A stretch of 64,000 bases of DNA from Alkalicella caledoniensis (GTDB lineage Bacteria; Bacillota; Proteinivoracia; Proteinivoracales; Proteinivoracaceae): assembly GCF_014467015.1 (NCBI RefSeq), contig NZ_CP058559.1, positions 2,542,001 through 2,606,000 of the forward strand, read 5' to 3'. Below are positions 42,960-52,354 of this stretch, piece by piece. Under the pieces are notes generated by a model. The model did no database searches. It worked only from the letters and a program-made list of their open reading frames with translations, and was not told where the DNA came from. A program made the translations under genes and the position numbers. The first letter of the stretch is position 1; every line of letters starts with the position of its first letter.

Positions 42960-44616
42960 CAGACTGTGTGAGAATTAAACAATAATATATGTCTAAAATG
43001 CCTCCAAAGTACTGTAAATACAGTACTTTTCCCTTTTTCTGTAGTATAATTAAGTTATAGAATATCGGAGAGGGGATTTTAAATGTCATTTATACAAGGT
43101 ACAGATAGAAAGCAAAAAACAATGTTTCCTGACTGCATAGAAGATTACATAGGTGAGGATAATCCCGTTAGGGTAATTGATGAATACGTAAAACTGGTCA
43201 ATATGAGTGCATTCACTAAATCAAAGGAACACCGCAGAGGTGCACCAGGATATCATCCCTCTGTTTTATTGAAGTTATATCTATATGGGTATGTAAATGG
43301 CATAAGATCATCTAGAAAGCTAGAAACAGAATCTCACAGGAATATAGAAGTGGTTTGGCTATTACAAAAACTAAAACCTGATTTTAAAACAATAGCTGAT
43401 TTCAGGAAAGAAAATAAAACTCAGCTAAAACAAGTTTTCAAGGATTTTACTAAGTTGTGTAAGGATCTCAAACTATTAGGCGAGGAATTCATAGCAATAG
43501 ATGGGACTAAAATTCAAGCTAATAATTCAAAGAAGAATAATTTCTCAAAGAAAAAAATACAAAGACACAAACAATATATCGAAGATAAGGTTAATTCCTA
43601 TCTAGATTTGTTAGAAAGCAGTGACAAAGACGATTCACCTAAACTTAAGTATACACCTGAAGAAATTCAGCAAAAAATTGAAAAACTCAAGGAGCGTAAA
43701 ATTAAATTTGAAGAGTTGGAAAAAAAACTACAGGATAGCGAATGTAATGAAGTATCTACAGTTGACGAAGATGCTAGGCTTATGGACAACAAAAACAATG
43801 GTGTTACTGTAGCATATAACATACAAACAGCTGTAGACTCTAAGCATGGTATTATAGTCGCATATGATGTTACAAACAATCCCGCAGATCAAGGTAACCT
43901 AAATTCACTTGCAGAAAAGGCTAAAGATATATTTGGAAAAAGGAAACTTGAAGTAGCGGCAGATAAAGGCTATTACCAAGCAGACGACCTCATGAAATGT
44001 GAGAGAAACGAAACAACAGTCTATTTGCCAAAACAGTCGTATTCTAACGCCACAGGAGACAAAGATTTCTACGGAGATAAATTTACTTATGTGCCTGAAA
44101 AAGACTTATATATTTGTCCTTTGGGCCATGAATTACGCAGAATAAACCACAAATCAAAAGAACCAAAAAGAATAAAATATAGAAACTACGATGCCTGTAA
44201 AAACTGTGAATCAAAAAGCAAATGCACCACTGCAGCCAAAGGCAGGATAATAAATCGGTCACCTAACCAAGATTTTTTGGATACTATAGATGCTAGAACA
44301 GAAGCAAATATGGACAAATACCTACAAAGGCAGATGATTGTTGAGCATCCTTATGGAACCATCAAAAGGACAATGAATGCTGGGTATTTTTTAACAAGAG
44401 GGATGGATTCTGTAACTACAGAGACAGCCCTAGTTTTGCTAGCCTATAATTTTAAAAGAGTAATAAATATTATAGGAGTGAAAGAACTACTAAGGATATT
44501 AGTAGCTCTTAGACCCACTTTATCATTGTATTTTTATATGTTTAAGTCATATTGCACCAAAAGACAGGAAATTTACGGCTAATCCTTGAGTTTTTAGAGA
44601 TTAGCCACACAGTCTG
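42960..44616 (+). mobile_element. IS1182-family insertion sequence, copy B
   Basis: 1657 bp, the same length as copy A, with identical terminal repeats CAGACTGTGTG / CACACAGTCTG. It is flanked by the 4-bp direct repeat ACGC (42956-42959 and 44617-44620). It is inserted in the loop of a terminator hairpin whose arms survive as GTGACAAGGGG on the left and TTCATTTGTCTCC on the right. Its orientation is opposite to copy A. Confidence 0.93.
43083..44582 (+). CDS. IS1182 family transposase (copy B)
   Basis: 499 residues, intact, differing from the copy A product at two positions seen (SECNEVS here, SESNEIS in A, near residue 224). Start, motifs and length are otherwise the same. GGAGAGGGG lies upstream of the ATG. 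Confidence 0.95.
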   Translation: MSFIQGTDRKQKTMFPDCIEDYIGEDNPVRVIDEYVKLVNMSAFTKSKEHRRGAPGYHPSVLLKLYLYGYVNGIRSSRKLETESHRNIEVVWLLQKLKPDFKTIADFRKENKTQLKQVFKDFTKLCKDLKLLGEEFIAIDGTKIQANNSKKNNFSKKKIQRHKQYIEDKVNSYLDLLESSDKDDSPKLKYTPEEIQQKIEKLKERKIKFEELEKKLQDSECNEVSTVDEDARLMDNKNNGVTVAYNIQTAVDSKHGIIVAYDVTNNPADQGNLNSLAEKAKDIFGKRKLEVAADKGYYQADDLMKCERNETTVYLPKQSYSNATGDKDFYGDKFTYVPEKDLYICPLGHELRRINHKSKEPKRIKYRNYDACKNCESKSKCTTAAKGRIINRSPNQDFLDTIDARTEANMDKYLQRQMIVEHPYGTIKRTMNAGYFLTRGMDSVTTETALVLLAYNFKRVINIIGVKELLRILVALRPTLSLYFYMFKSYCTKRQEIYG

Positions 44617-44670
44617 ACGCTTCATTTGTCTCCTTTTTCTGTGTCTAGCAGTCAGTAGCACACAGGAAAA

Positions 44671-44925
44671 GCTAAAGGTATGCAAGACAGAACCATTAAC
44701 CACTACCCTACACTAAAAAGCATACACTATAAAAAGCAAACTTATCTTTTGGATTTTAATCCCGTACGCTTTGTAGTCTCTGAATAGTGATAAATAGTGG
44801 TAAAAAAGACCTTCAAAATCAGCCTCACTATATTTCACTAAAAGGCTCTTAGTTATCAGTGTCCATATGTCTAACTTTTTAAAACTAAGACCGGCCTTAC
44901 ATTACTCTTGGTGCAACTTGGTGTG
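44671..44925. repeat. Long direct repeat, copy 1
   Basis: About 255 bp with no gene. The first 120 bp match 45593-45712 with about six differences. The tail GTGTCCATATG ... CTTGGTGCAACTTGGTGTG is also shared. The flanking stretch 44621-45106 shows nothing else recognisable. Confidence 0.85.
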
Positions 44926-45106
44926 ATATATGTTGGTGAATGATATTAAATAATATATTGAGGTCTATAACTGGAATGTTGGTTATAGCAATATGTTAGA
45001 AATCAAATTATAAAAACAATTGTAAAGGATAATAAATCTTTTTATAGAATCTTTTTATAGAAGTTTAAATTTTTGTAAAAATTAATACATTTAGGGGGGA
45101 TGAGTT

Positions 45107-45562
45107 GTGTTCAAGAAAAAGAAATTTATAATTATATTGTTTGCTGCAGTATTTATTTTAATATTTTTGGTAAATTTTTTGTATACACGACAAGGTACAC
45201 TTGGGGAATTCTTGGAAAATGAAGATGTTGAGGTTAATAGTATTTTCATGTTGGATCTTACTCCGGAGGAACGTGATAGGACTTCAGACTTTGAATATAA
45301 AGAAGAAAACAGAAAAATATTACAAGAAATTTTTGAATCTAATTTGGATATGGTTATAAATAAAACTATTTTTTATTACTTCTATCCAAAAGATAAAGGA
45401 TCTGAAGTATATATTTTAAATTTAACAGGTAACGAAAGAATATTTATATATGAGGATATGATAAGCATTCATGTGTATGGTAAGTTTTTTGAGAGAATTT
45501 ATTTGACTGATGATAATACTTTATATAAAGCAATTAAAGAAAGTGATATACAATGGCGATAA
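45107..45562 (+). CDS. Small membrane-anchored protein of unknown function, between direct repeats
   Basis: 151 residues with a GTG start and AGGGGGGATGAG upstream. The N-terminus MFKKKKFIIILFAAVFILIF is a positively charged signal-anchor. The outer part is acidic and AT-rich in codon use (EFLENEDVEVNSIFMLDLTP, ERIFIYEDMISIHVYGKFF). No family was recognised. It is bracketed by 255-277-bp direct repeats, so the gene and one repeat may have arrived as a unit. Confidence 0.65.
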   Translation: MFKKKKFIIILFAAVFILIFLVNFLYTRQGTLGEFLENEDVEVNSIFMLDLTPEERDRTSDFEYKEENRKILQEIFESNLDMVINKTIFYYFYPKDKGSEVYILNLTGNERIFIYEDMISIHVYGKFFERIYLTDDNTLYKAIKESDIQWR

Positions 45563-45592
45563 AAAAAATGAGACTAACTTTTAGAGCTAGAA

Positions 45593-45869
45593 GCTAAAGG
45601 TATGCAAGACAAAACCATTAACCACTACCCTACACTAAAAAGCATACACTATAAAAAGCAAACTTATCTTTTGGATTTTAATCCCGTACCCTTTGTTGTC
45701 TATGAAGAGTGAAGAATGGTGGTAGAAGATAGTGACTTAAATATCTGTGAAAAAAAATCTTTTGACTCAAGCCAGTAAATCTCTTTTAAAATCCGAGTTA
45801 TCAGTGTCCATATGTTCTAATTTTTAAAATTAAGACCTCCTTACATTACTCTTGGTGCAACTTGGTGTG
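45593..45869. repeat. Long direct repeat, copy 2
   Basis: About 277 bp, matching 44671-44925 with a divergent middle and conserved ends. It ends about 120 nt before the ABC-F gene. Nothing else is visible in 45563-45987. Confidence 0.85.
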
Positions 45870-45987
45870 GTTTTACTTGGTGTGTATGGTGTCCAAAGGT
45901 TTTAGAAAATACTTAATTACCACATTCGACAAAACTTGAAAAGTTTGCTACATTAATACTAGCGAATCAAAAGAGGAGAATACCAAG

Positions 45988-47886
45988 ATGACCATGTTAA
46001 CTATTGAAAATGTAAGCAAAGGCTATATAGACAAGCCCTTATTCAAAGATATAAGCTTAAGCATCAAGGAAAATGACAAGTTGGGCCTCATTGGCCCCAA
46101 TGGCTCTGGGAAATCAACCTTAGTGGGGATTATCTCAGGTACTGTCGTTCCTGACACAGGAAAAAGAAGTGTAGGTAAAGAGATAAAGGTATACTACCTA
46201 CAACAAGACCCTGAATTTGACCAAGAAGGAACTATAATAAGGGAAGTATTCCGAGGTGAGGAAGATGTTCTTAAGGCCCTATATACTTATCAGCAGCTCC
46301 TAGAACAACTAGATCTAGAGCCAAGCAACCAATCTGTGATTAATGAAATAAGTAGGATGAATATAAAACTAGATAACCTTAAGGCTTGGGATATAGAAAG
46401 TAGTGCAAAATCTATTCTAAGCCAGCTAGGGTTAGAGAACCTATCTGTCAGGGTTTCTCAGTTATCTGGTGGTGAAAGAAAAAGGGTTGCATTGGCTAGA
46501 GCACTAATTACACCCTGTGATCTGCTAATACTGGATGAGCCCACTAACCATTTGGACACGGGATCTATCACCTACCTGGAGGATTTTTTAATTAAGAGAA
46601 AAGGGGCACTACTACTTATCACCCATGATAGATATTTTCTAGATAGGGTTGTCAATCAGATTATAGAGATAGATAGAACTTCTTTGTATACCTATAAGGG
46701 CAACTACTCTCAATTCCTAGAATTAAAGACCTTGCGGGAAGAAGATATCGCAGGGTCAGAACGTAAGCATAGGAGTCTACTGAGAAAAGAACTGGCATGG
46801 ATTAGGCAGGGAGCTAAGGCCCGCTCCACAAAGCAAAAGTTTAGAAAAGAACGCTATGAAGAACTAAAGGAAAAAGAACTGACAAAGGCTAAAAGCACCT
46901 TAGAAATTGATATAGCCAGTCAAAGGCTAGGTAGGAAAGTAATAGAGTTTGATAATGTAAGCAAATCCTTTGATGATAGGAAACTAATACGTGACTTTAC
47001 TTATACTGTAGTTCCAGGAGACCGCATAGGTATCATAGGAAAAAATGGTACAGGGAAATCTACACTTTTGAATATGATAACTGGGCATGCAGTGCCTGAT
47101 AGTGGTGAAGTGGTTATAGGTGAAACTGTTAAAATAGGTTACTATGATCAAGAAAGCACCGTTCTTGATGATGAACTTAGGGTAATAGAATATATTAAAA
47201 ATATCCGCATGAACATAACCACCCAAAGTGGTGAAACCATTTCAGCAGGTCAGATGCTAGAAAAGTTTTTATTTCCAAGCCATTTACAGTGGACATATAT
47301 AAAAAGATTATCAGGTGGAGAAAAACGTAGGCTCTATCTTTTAGGGATTCTCATGGAAGAGCCTAATGTATTATTACTAGATGAACCCACAAATGATTTA
47401 GACATAGATACTTTAACCATACTAGAGGATTTCCTAGAGGACTTTGGTGGAGCTGTTATCATAGTTTCCCATGACAGGTATTTCTTAGATAAGTGTGCCG
47501 ACCACCTTTTCTGTTTTGAAGATGGTGGGGTGATTAAAAGATATGTTGGTAGCTTTTCTGAGTATATTGAAGAACATCCCCATCAGATTATAAAGGGAAA
47601 AGTAAAAGAGCCCCAGAGGGCTCCCCAAAAGCAAAAAGAGAAAGCAAAAGCTAAGTTTAGCTATAAAGAACAAAAGGAATATGACGAGATACAAGGGATT
47701 ATGGAAGATCTGGAATCTCAAATAGAACACACACAAGCTGAAATAAGCCAGTGTGGTAGTGATTATGTAAAGCTTCAAGAACTTCAGGAGAAGATAGATG
47801 AGCTGCAGACCCAGTTAGACCAGAAGATGGAAAGATGGATGGAACTTGAGGAAATGAATGAAATGTTTAAAGACCTAAAAAGCTAA
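45988..47886 (+). CDS. ABC-F family ATPase (Uup/EttA-like)
   Basis: 632 residues with two ABC domains and no membrane segments. Walker A motifs are GLIGPNGSGKSTLVG and GIIGKNGTGKSTLLN. Signatures are LSGGERKRVALARAL and LSGGEKRRLYLLGIL. The Walker B motifs LLILDEPTNHLD and VLLLDEPTNDLD end in the ABC-F-type D-loop. The linker (about 240-310) and a C-terminal coiled coil (about 545-630) are as in Uup. Family members act on ribosomes. GAGGAG lies 9 nt upstream of the ATG. Confidence 0.95.
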   Translation: MTMLTIENVSKGYIDKPLFKDISLSIKENDKLGLIGPNGSGKSTLVGIISGTVVPDTGKRSVGKEIKVYYLQQDPEFDQEGTIIREVFRGEEDVLKALYTYQQLLEQLDLEPSNQSVINEISRMNIKLDNLKAWDIESSAKSILSQLGLENLSVRVSQLSGGERKRVALARALITPCDLLILDEPTNHLDTGSITYLEDFLIKRKGALLLITHDRYFLDRVVNQIIEIDRTSLYTYKGNYSQFLELKTLREEDIAGSERKHRSLLRKELAWIRQGAKARSTKQKFRKERYEELKEKELTKAKSTLEIDIASQRLGRKVIEFDNVSKSFDDRKLIRDFTYTVVPGDRIGIIGKNGTGKSTLLNMITGHAVPDSGEVVIGETVKIGYYDQESTVLDDELRVIEYIKNIRMNITTQSGETISAGQMLEKFLFPSHLQWTYIKRLSGGEKRRLYLLGILMEEPNVLLLDEPTNDLDIDTLTILEDFLEDFGGAVIIVSHDRYFLDKCADHLFCFEDGGVIKRYVGSFSEYIEEHPHQIIKGKVKEPQRAPQKQKEKAKAKFSYKEQKEYDEIQGIMEDLESQIEHTQAEISQCGSDYVKLQELQEKIDELQTQLDQKMERWMELEEMNEMFKDLKS

Positions 47887-47910
47887 AAGGCCCATGACTT
47901 TTAGCTTTTT
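47877..47910. terminator. Bidirectional terminator overlapping the ABC-F stop
   Basis: AAAAAGCTAAAAG (47877-47889) pairs perfectly with CTTTTAGCTTTTT (47898-47910). It includes the ABC-F stop codon and the last codons of the opposite small gene. Confidence 0.85.
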
Positions 47911-48104
47911 GCTTTAATCTTATCTAACTGCCCTTGATCGACGGGATATTCCTCCATGAGGTATCCTATCATTTTTCCCACTTGATCACCGGCACTCATT
48001 GAATTAAACTGGGGTTCATTTTCGTTTAGATGTTGCATGGCCTCTTGCCACTCGTCCTTATTCCAAAACATTTGCTTTGAAGAAATCCAAGTTCTATTAG
48101 ACAT
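47901..48104 (-). CDS. Small soluble protein of unknown function
   Basis: 67 residues beginning MSNRTWISSKQMFWNKDEWQ. It is helical and rich in Trp/Met/Gln, with no membrane segment. TAGGAGG lies 7 nt upstream of the ATG; a TTG codon directly before the ATG is ignored. The 3' end is shared with the ABC-F terminator. No family recognised. Confidence 0.65.
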   Translation of the reverse strand: MSNRTWISSKQMFWNKDEWQEAMQHLNENEPQFNSMSAGDQVGKMIGYLMEEYPVDQGQLDKIKAKS

Positions 48105-48224
48105 CAAAAATCACCTCCTATTATGCTACAGGATAAAAAATTTAGGTCATTAACTAGTATTGTTAACAAAATGTGCTAATTCTATAACTCCTAAATATTG
48201 TACCAAAATAGAAAGTTTAATATT

Positions 48225-48249
48225 AAAAATAGCCCCGAGCTATCGGGGC
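48225..48249 (-). terminator. Terminator of the ThrE operon
   Basis: On the minus strand GCCCCGA and TCGGGGC form a stem with loop TAGC, followed by TATTTTT. Confidence 0.8.
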
Positions 48250-48328
48250 CAATAAATACCTATTATATTATTTTTTAAAATATCATGTAGTTCAATGGTT
48301 TTGTACTTACCTAAAATGTTATTTGAAG

Positions 48329-48760
48329 CTACTCCATGATCTTCCTTCCCCTAAAAAGTCGAGATATAGAGGAAACTAGTATAAGTGCACTGGCTATGGC
48401 TCCTGCAACAAAGAGGGATTCGCTCCCTGTTGTGGCAGCTAATTCAAAGTCCTTTTCTATAACTGCAAGCATTGTAAAGTACATACCTGCACCTGGCACT
48501 AGAGGTACTATGCCAGGGATTATAAATACTGTTACGATATCTTTTACCTTAACAGATAAAACCTCGCCCCAAATACCAACGATTGTTGCACCAATAAAAG
48601 CGGCAGTCACAGGGGCTTCATAATTTAGTCCAAAACCTATATAACCCATCCAACCAAGGGCACCACCTAATGCAGCTAGGGGGATAAATCGTTTAGGCAC
48701 GTTGAACACAATGGAATATCCTAAGGTTGCTAAAAAAGCGAATATGAAACTCTCAAACAA
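48329..48760 (-). CDS. Threonine/serine exporter family, small subunit (YjjB-like)
   Basis: 143 residues with four hydrophobic segments. VPKRFIPLAALGGALGWMGY and IPGIVPLVPGAGMYFTML are typical of the ThrE C-terminal half (DUF3815). It follows the YjjP-like gene on the same strand by 12 nt. The two together correspond to a full-length ThrE exporter. The substrate is inferred only from the family. Confidence 0.88.
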   Translation of the reverse strand: MFESFIFAFLATLGYSIVFNVPKRFIPLAALGGALGWMGYIGFGLNYEAPVTAAFIGATIVGIWGEVLSVKVKDIVTVFIIPGIVPLVPGAGMYFTMLAVIEKDFELAATTGSESLFVAGAIASALILVSSISRLFRGRKIME

Positions 48761-48772
48761 TTTATCTCACCC

Positions 48773-49546
48773 CTATATTATATCTATCCAGAATTTAAGT
48801 GCTATACCAACACCTGCGGCAATGGCAATGGCAACGAGCATAGCTTCAGCAGCCCTAGCAGTTCCTGAAACAAGGTCTCCTGATATGGAGTCTCTTATGG
48901 CGTTTGTAATGGCTACACCAGGAACCAATGTCATAATAGAGCCAATTATAGTCTTATCGACACTATTCCCCCACCCAGTTTCATAAAAGAGCATGGCTGC
49001 AACTGCTGCAACAAAGCCACCGGCTATATTGTTTAAAAAGAAAGAAAAACTTTTTTTATGCAGATTCAATACGGTAATCTGTACAAAAAGACTAGTTACG
49101 AATGCTGGAATGAAATCTCTGATAGTACCACCTAACAACATTGAAAAAGAAGCTGCCAATAGGCTTGCCGATAGACCTTTTAATATTTTATTATAATCCT
49201 GTTTTTTATCTATTTTTCTTAATGTCTCCATGGCATGGTCAAAGGGAATTTCACCAGCAACCATTTTCCTTGAAAAGTTATTGACATCAGATATTTTCTG
49301 TAGATTTAGCCCTCTATTCCTAACTCTCTTTACAACAGAATAGGGATTGTTATCCTCTAGACTATCGCAGGACAGTACTATACCAGTTGGTATTACAAAA
49401 CTGTCAGCATGGGAGACACCTAACGAGTTAAGAATATAACACATGGTTTCTTCAACTCGATATGTCTCTGCACCATTTTTAAGCATAATTTCACCTGCAT
49501 AAAGGGCTACGATAATTGCGTTTTTTGTTGTGAACAGATGGCTCAT
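48773..49546 (-). CDS. Threonine/serine exporter family, large subunit (YjjP-like, DUF1212)
   Basis: 257 residues. The N-terminal cytoplasmic part has GEIMLKNGAETYRVEETMCY, the family's hallmark segment, followed by VSHADSFVIPTGIVLSC. Five hydrophobic segments follow, with MTLVPGVAITNAIRDSISGD near residue 210. It is the first gene of a two-gene operon with the YjjB-like half. Confidence 0.9.
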   Translation of the reverse strand: MSHLFTTKNAIIVALYAGEIMLKNGAETYRVEETMCYILNSLGVSHADSFVIPTGIVLSCDSLEDNNPYSVVKRVRNRGLNLQKISDVNNFSRKMVAGEIPFDHAMETLRKIDKKQDYNKILKGLSASLLAASFSMLLGGTIRDFIPAFVTSLFVQITVLNLHKKSFSFFLNNIAGGFVAAVAAMLFYETGWGNSVDKTIIGSIMTLVPGVAITNAIRDSISGDLVSGTARAAEAMLVAIAIAAGVGIALKFWIDII

Positions 49547-49701
49547 TTTCTTACACCTTCTTTAGTAATAATATTTTGTATTATATCATGTTATATGTAT
49601 CTATTAAACACTAAATGAATTAAGAGATTATTACAATAAAAATCTAAACATTTGTCACCTCTTTTTACAGAAGGAATACACTGCTGTAGGGGGTGATACT
49701 T

Positions 49702-50286
49702 ATGAAAGGCTTGACAATAGCCCAAAAACATAAAGGGAATATTCCTAGGCCACCTAAAAAATGTAGTGGCTACTATCATAATGTGCGTCAAGGAGAAAGC
49801 TTATTTATAATTGCCAAAAAGGAGAAAGTTACTTTAAAAAGTCTAATTGAATCTAATCCACAAATTACAGATCCGGATATGATATTCGAAGATCAAGTGA
49901 TATGTATACCTAAGTCAGATGACAAAAACAATAAAGATTTTTGTGTGCTACCACTTATGCCAACCCCTGAGGCTACCATGGCTACAGGGATAGCATTTGT
50001 TAAGAAAGATACTAAGGAGCTATTACTTGTAGCAAGTAATTTGCCAAACCCCAGTGTGTTATTTCCAGACGCCAATACTTATACGGCATATCTCCTAGAT
50101 GAAGCAACAGGAAATGTGGAAAGGTTTAATTTAGAGCAGATTGATAGTCAGTGGGTAGGGCAGAAGACCAATAAACCTTTAAGGCATTATAACTTTGTTA
50201 TAGTAGCACCTAACATATCATCTGGAAGCCTAATACTAGGTGAACCCATTGTACTAGAAGGAAATTTAGAACAATGCTGTAGGTAA
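49702..50286 (+). CDS. LysM-domain protein
   Basis: 194 residues. A single LysM domain lies near residues 25-70 (YHNVRQGESLFIIAKKEKVT, SLIESNPQITDPDMIFEDQV, ICIP). The C-terminal 120 residues contain a beta-rich segment (TAYLLDEATGNVERFNLEQI) without a recognised family, and end in CC. No signal peptide is seen, so it may act inside the cell or forespore, as SafA/SpoVID-like LysM proteins do; that is only a suggestion. GGGGGTG precedes the ATG. Confidence 0.8.
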   Translation: MKGLTIAQKHKGNIPRPPKKCSGYYHNVRQGESLFIIAKKEKVTLKSLIESNPQITDPDMIFEDQVICIPKSDDKNNKDFCVLPLMPTPEATMATGIAFVKKDTKELLLVASNLPNPSVLFPDANTYTAYLLDEATGNVERFNLEQIDSQWVGQKTNKPLRHYNFVIVAPNISSGSLILGEPIVLEGNLEQCCR

Positions 50287-50288
50287 AT

Positions 50289-50320
50289 AACAGGCTATCC
50301 TTTTAGGGTAGCCTGTTTTA
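50289..50320 (+). terminator. Terminator after the LysM gene
   Basis: AACAGGCTA (50289-50297) pairs with TAGCCTGTT (50309-50317), followed by TTT. Confidence 0.85.
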
Positions 50321-50524
50321 GTTTATCCCTCGGGACATTTTTATTTTATAATGTTCGACTTAAGCCTATTTTTCGTCTAAATAGCATAAACCTATTATGC
50401 CTGTGGGGAAAATTGTGGTAATATACAAAAGAGAAGGTATGATTATTTTCCCTTGTTTTTTGGCAAACATAATGATGACATTATTTTTAATTATAATATT
50501 AGGAAAGATAAGGAGTGTTTAATT

Positions 50525-51673
50525 GTGAAAGTTGAATTGATCGCCACTGCAACCTTTGGCTTGGAAGCTCTAGTAGCCAGGGAAGTAAAAGACTTAGGAT
50601 ATGAAGATGTACAGGTTGAAGACGGAAAGGTGACCTTTAAAGCTGACCTCAGTGCCATATGTAGGGCAAATCTGTGGTTAAGGACAGCTGATAGAGTTAA
50701 ATTAAAAATTGGGGAATTTAAGGCAACAACCTTTGAAGAACTTTTCCAAAGTGTTAAGGCACTGCCATGGAGTGAATGGCTGCCCAAAAATGCTACCTTT
50801 CCCGTTGACGGCAAGTCAGTAAGGTCAAAATTGTTCAGTGTATCAGATTGTCAGGCTATAACTAAGAAAGCCATTGTTGAACACATGAAGGAAAAATATA
50901 AGCAACAGTGGTTTGATGAGGATGGGCCAGTTTATAAGATAGAGGTAGCGTTACTTAAGGATATTGCCACTTTAACCATCGATACCACAGGAGCAGGATT
51001 ACATAAGAGGGGCTATCGCGACCTATCAGCACCTGCACCCTTAAAAGAAACACTAGCAGCTGGAATGATAATGCTTACAAACTGGAACTGGGAAAGACCT
51101 TTAATAGATCCTTTTTGTGGGTCAGGTACAATACCCATAGAAGCAGCCATGATAGGAAAAAATATAGCTCCAGGTATGAATAGAGAGTTTGTATCTGAAA
51201 CTTGGACTAATCTAGATAAAGATTTATGGAGAGAAGCCAGAAAAGAAACCCATGATTTGGCTAAATATGACCGAGAGCTTAATATTTCCGGCTATGATAT
51301 AGATGGTAAAGTTATAAAGTTTGCAAGGCATCATGCCCAACTGGCTATGCTAGAAGAAGACATTCACTTCCAGCAAAGACCTGTTCAAGAAATCAGCTCA
51401 TCTAAGTATTATGGATATATAATAACAAACCCACCCTATGGTGAAAGATTAAATGAAAAAAGTGAAGTGGAAAGGCTATATAAGGAAATGGGGAAGGCCT
51501 TTAGAAGCTCCATGGAAACATGGTCTTACTATATCATTACTTCCCATAAGGGCTTTGAGAAACTCTTCAATCAGCAAGCAACAAAACGTAGAAAACTCTA
51601 CAATGGAAATATTGAAACACAGTATTATCAGTACTACGGACCAAGGCCACCAAGACGCAAACAAGAAGATTAA
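50525..51673 (+). CDS. THUMP-domain class I RNA methyltransferase (RlmL/YpsC family)
   Basis: 382 residues. An N-terminal ferredoxin-like/THUMP region (residues 1-155; for example VELIATATFGLEALVAREVK) is followed by the methyltransferase domain. Motif I is PFCGSGTIPIEAAMIG, the catalytic N6/N2-type motif IV is IITNPPYGERL, and GLHKRGYR marks the family. It methylates a guanosine of 23S rRNA in characterised relatives. The GTG start at 50525 has AAGGAG 8 nt upstream; longer upstream readings lack a site and the conserved start is here. Confidence 0.93.
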   Translation: MKVELIATATFGLEALVAREVKDLGYEDVQVEDGKVTFKADLSAICRANLWLRTADRVKLKIGEFKATTFEELFQSVKALPWSEWLPKNATFPVDGKSVRSKLFSVSDCQAITKKAIVEHMKEKYKQQWFDEDGPVYKIEVALLKDIATLTIDTTGAGLHKRGYRDLSAPAPLKETLAAGMIMLTNWNWERPLIDPFCGSGTIPIEAAMIGKNIAPGMNREFVSETWTNLDKDLWREARKETHDLAKYDRELNISGYDIDGKVIKFARHHAQLAMLEEDIHFQQRPVQEISSSKYYGYIITNPPYGERLNEKSEVERLYKEMGKAFRSSMETWSYYIITSHKGFEKLFNQQATKRRKLYNGNIETQYYQYYGPRPPRRKQED

Positions 51674-51699
51674 AAAACCAGCCCATTGGGCTGGTTTTT
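51673..51699. terminator. Bidirectional terminator between the methyltransferase and cotF-like gene
   Basis: AAAAACCAGCCC pairs with GGGCTGGTTTTT, a perfect 12-bp stem with a 3-nt loop. Confidence 0.93.
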
Positions 51700-51702
51700 A
51701 GT

Positions 51703-52272
51703 CTAGTTTACTTGATACATTCCGTTGGCTTGCATGTAGTTAAACAATTCTTCACCGTGCTGTTGCTCTTCTTGTTGGATGTGTTGAAGGGCTTTGCGGA
51801 TTTGTGGGTCAGTTACCTCAAATACCACAGTGTTATATGCACTGGAAACGTATTTTTCAGTCATTAGCATGTCATGGCACAGTGAAGCTTCTTTTTCTTG
51901 GGCCATGGCGTTTGTCATAGGGTTGTTATTGTTTTGGTACATGGTTTGTTGGGACTGACCTTGGGACTGTTGACCACCAGAACCCATACTTTGAGCCATT
52001 TGACCAGTTCCTTGTTGTTGGCCTTGTTGTTGTTGCTGACCCTGTTGTTGACCTTGTTGTTGACCTTGGCTCATATCAGGGACTTGACCCTGAAGCATTT
52101 GAGAAATTGTATCGTAGTGGTTCTGTTCCTTTTGAGCTAGGTTTTGGAAGATTTGTTGTAGCTGCTGATCATTTGTTTGGTTAGCATAGTTATTATACTT
52201 TTGGATACAAATCTCCTCATGACTTTGTAAGTCCTGTAGCAATGTTCTTTCTTTGTTAGTTAAATGTGACAT
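51703..52272 (-). CDS. CotF-family spore coat protein
   Basis: 189 residues with a split ferritin-like helical domain. The N-terminal part (LTNKERTLLQDLQSHEEICI, residues 4-60) and the C-terminal part (AQEKEASLCHDMLMTEKYVS to the end) are the CotF pattern. Between them is a low-complexity linker of about 60 residues made of GQQQGQQQ repeats and polar residues, encoded by repetitive DNA near 52000-52080. The gene supports a spore-forming host. AAAGGAGG precedes the ATG. Confidence 0.9.
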   Translation of the reverse strand: MSHLTNKERTLLQDLQSHEEICIQKYNNYANQTNDQQLQQIFQNLAQKEQNHYDTISQMLQGQVPDMSQGQQQGQQQGQQQQQGQQQGTGQMAQSMGSGGQQSQGQSQQTMYQNNNNPMTNAMAQEKEASLCHDMLMTEKYVSSAYNTVVFEVTDPQIRKALQHIQQEEQQHGEELFNYMQANGMYQVN

Positions 52273-52354
52273 ATGTAATAACCTCCTTTTTTATTTAGCA
52301 TTTCAACTAGGGAGGAAAATAATACATATGTTTTTTATATTTAAAGACTTTTCT

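Noticed and set aside
44617-45106. Possible small gene or tRNA in the non-coding repeats at 44.6-45.1 kb
   Set aside because: No cloverleaf, no ribosome binding site with an open frame; the segment is repeat DNA.
51960-52080. Repetitive DNA near 52 kb as a CRISPR or VNTR array
   Set aside because: It is the in-frame Gln-rich linker of the CotF-like protein; there are no spacers of constant length.
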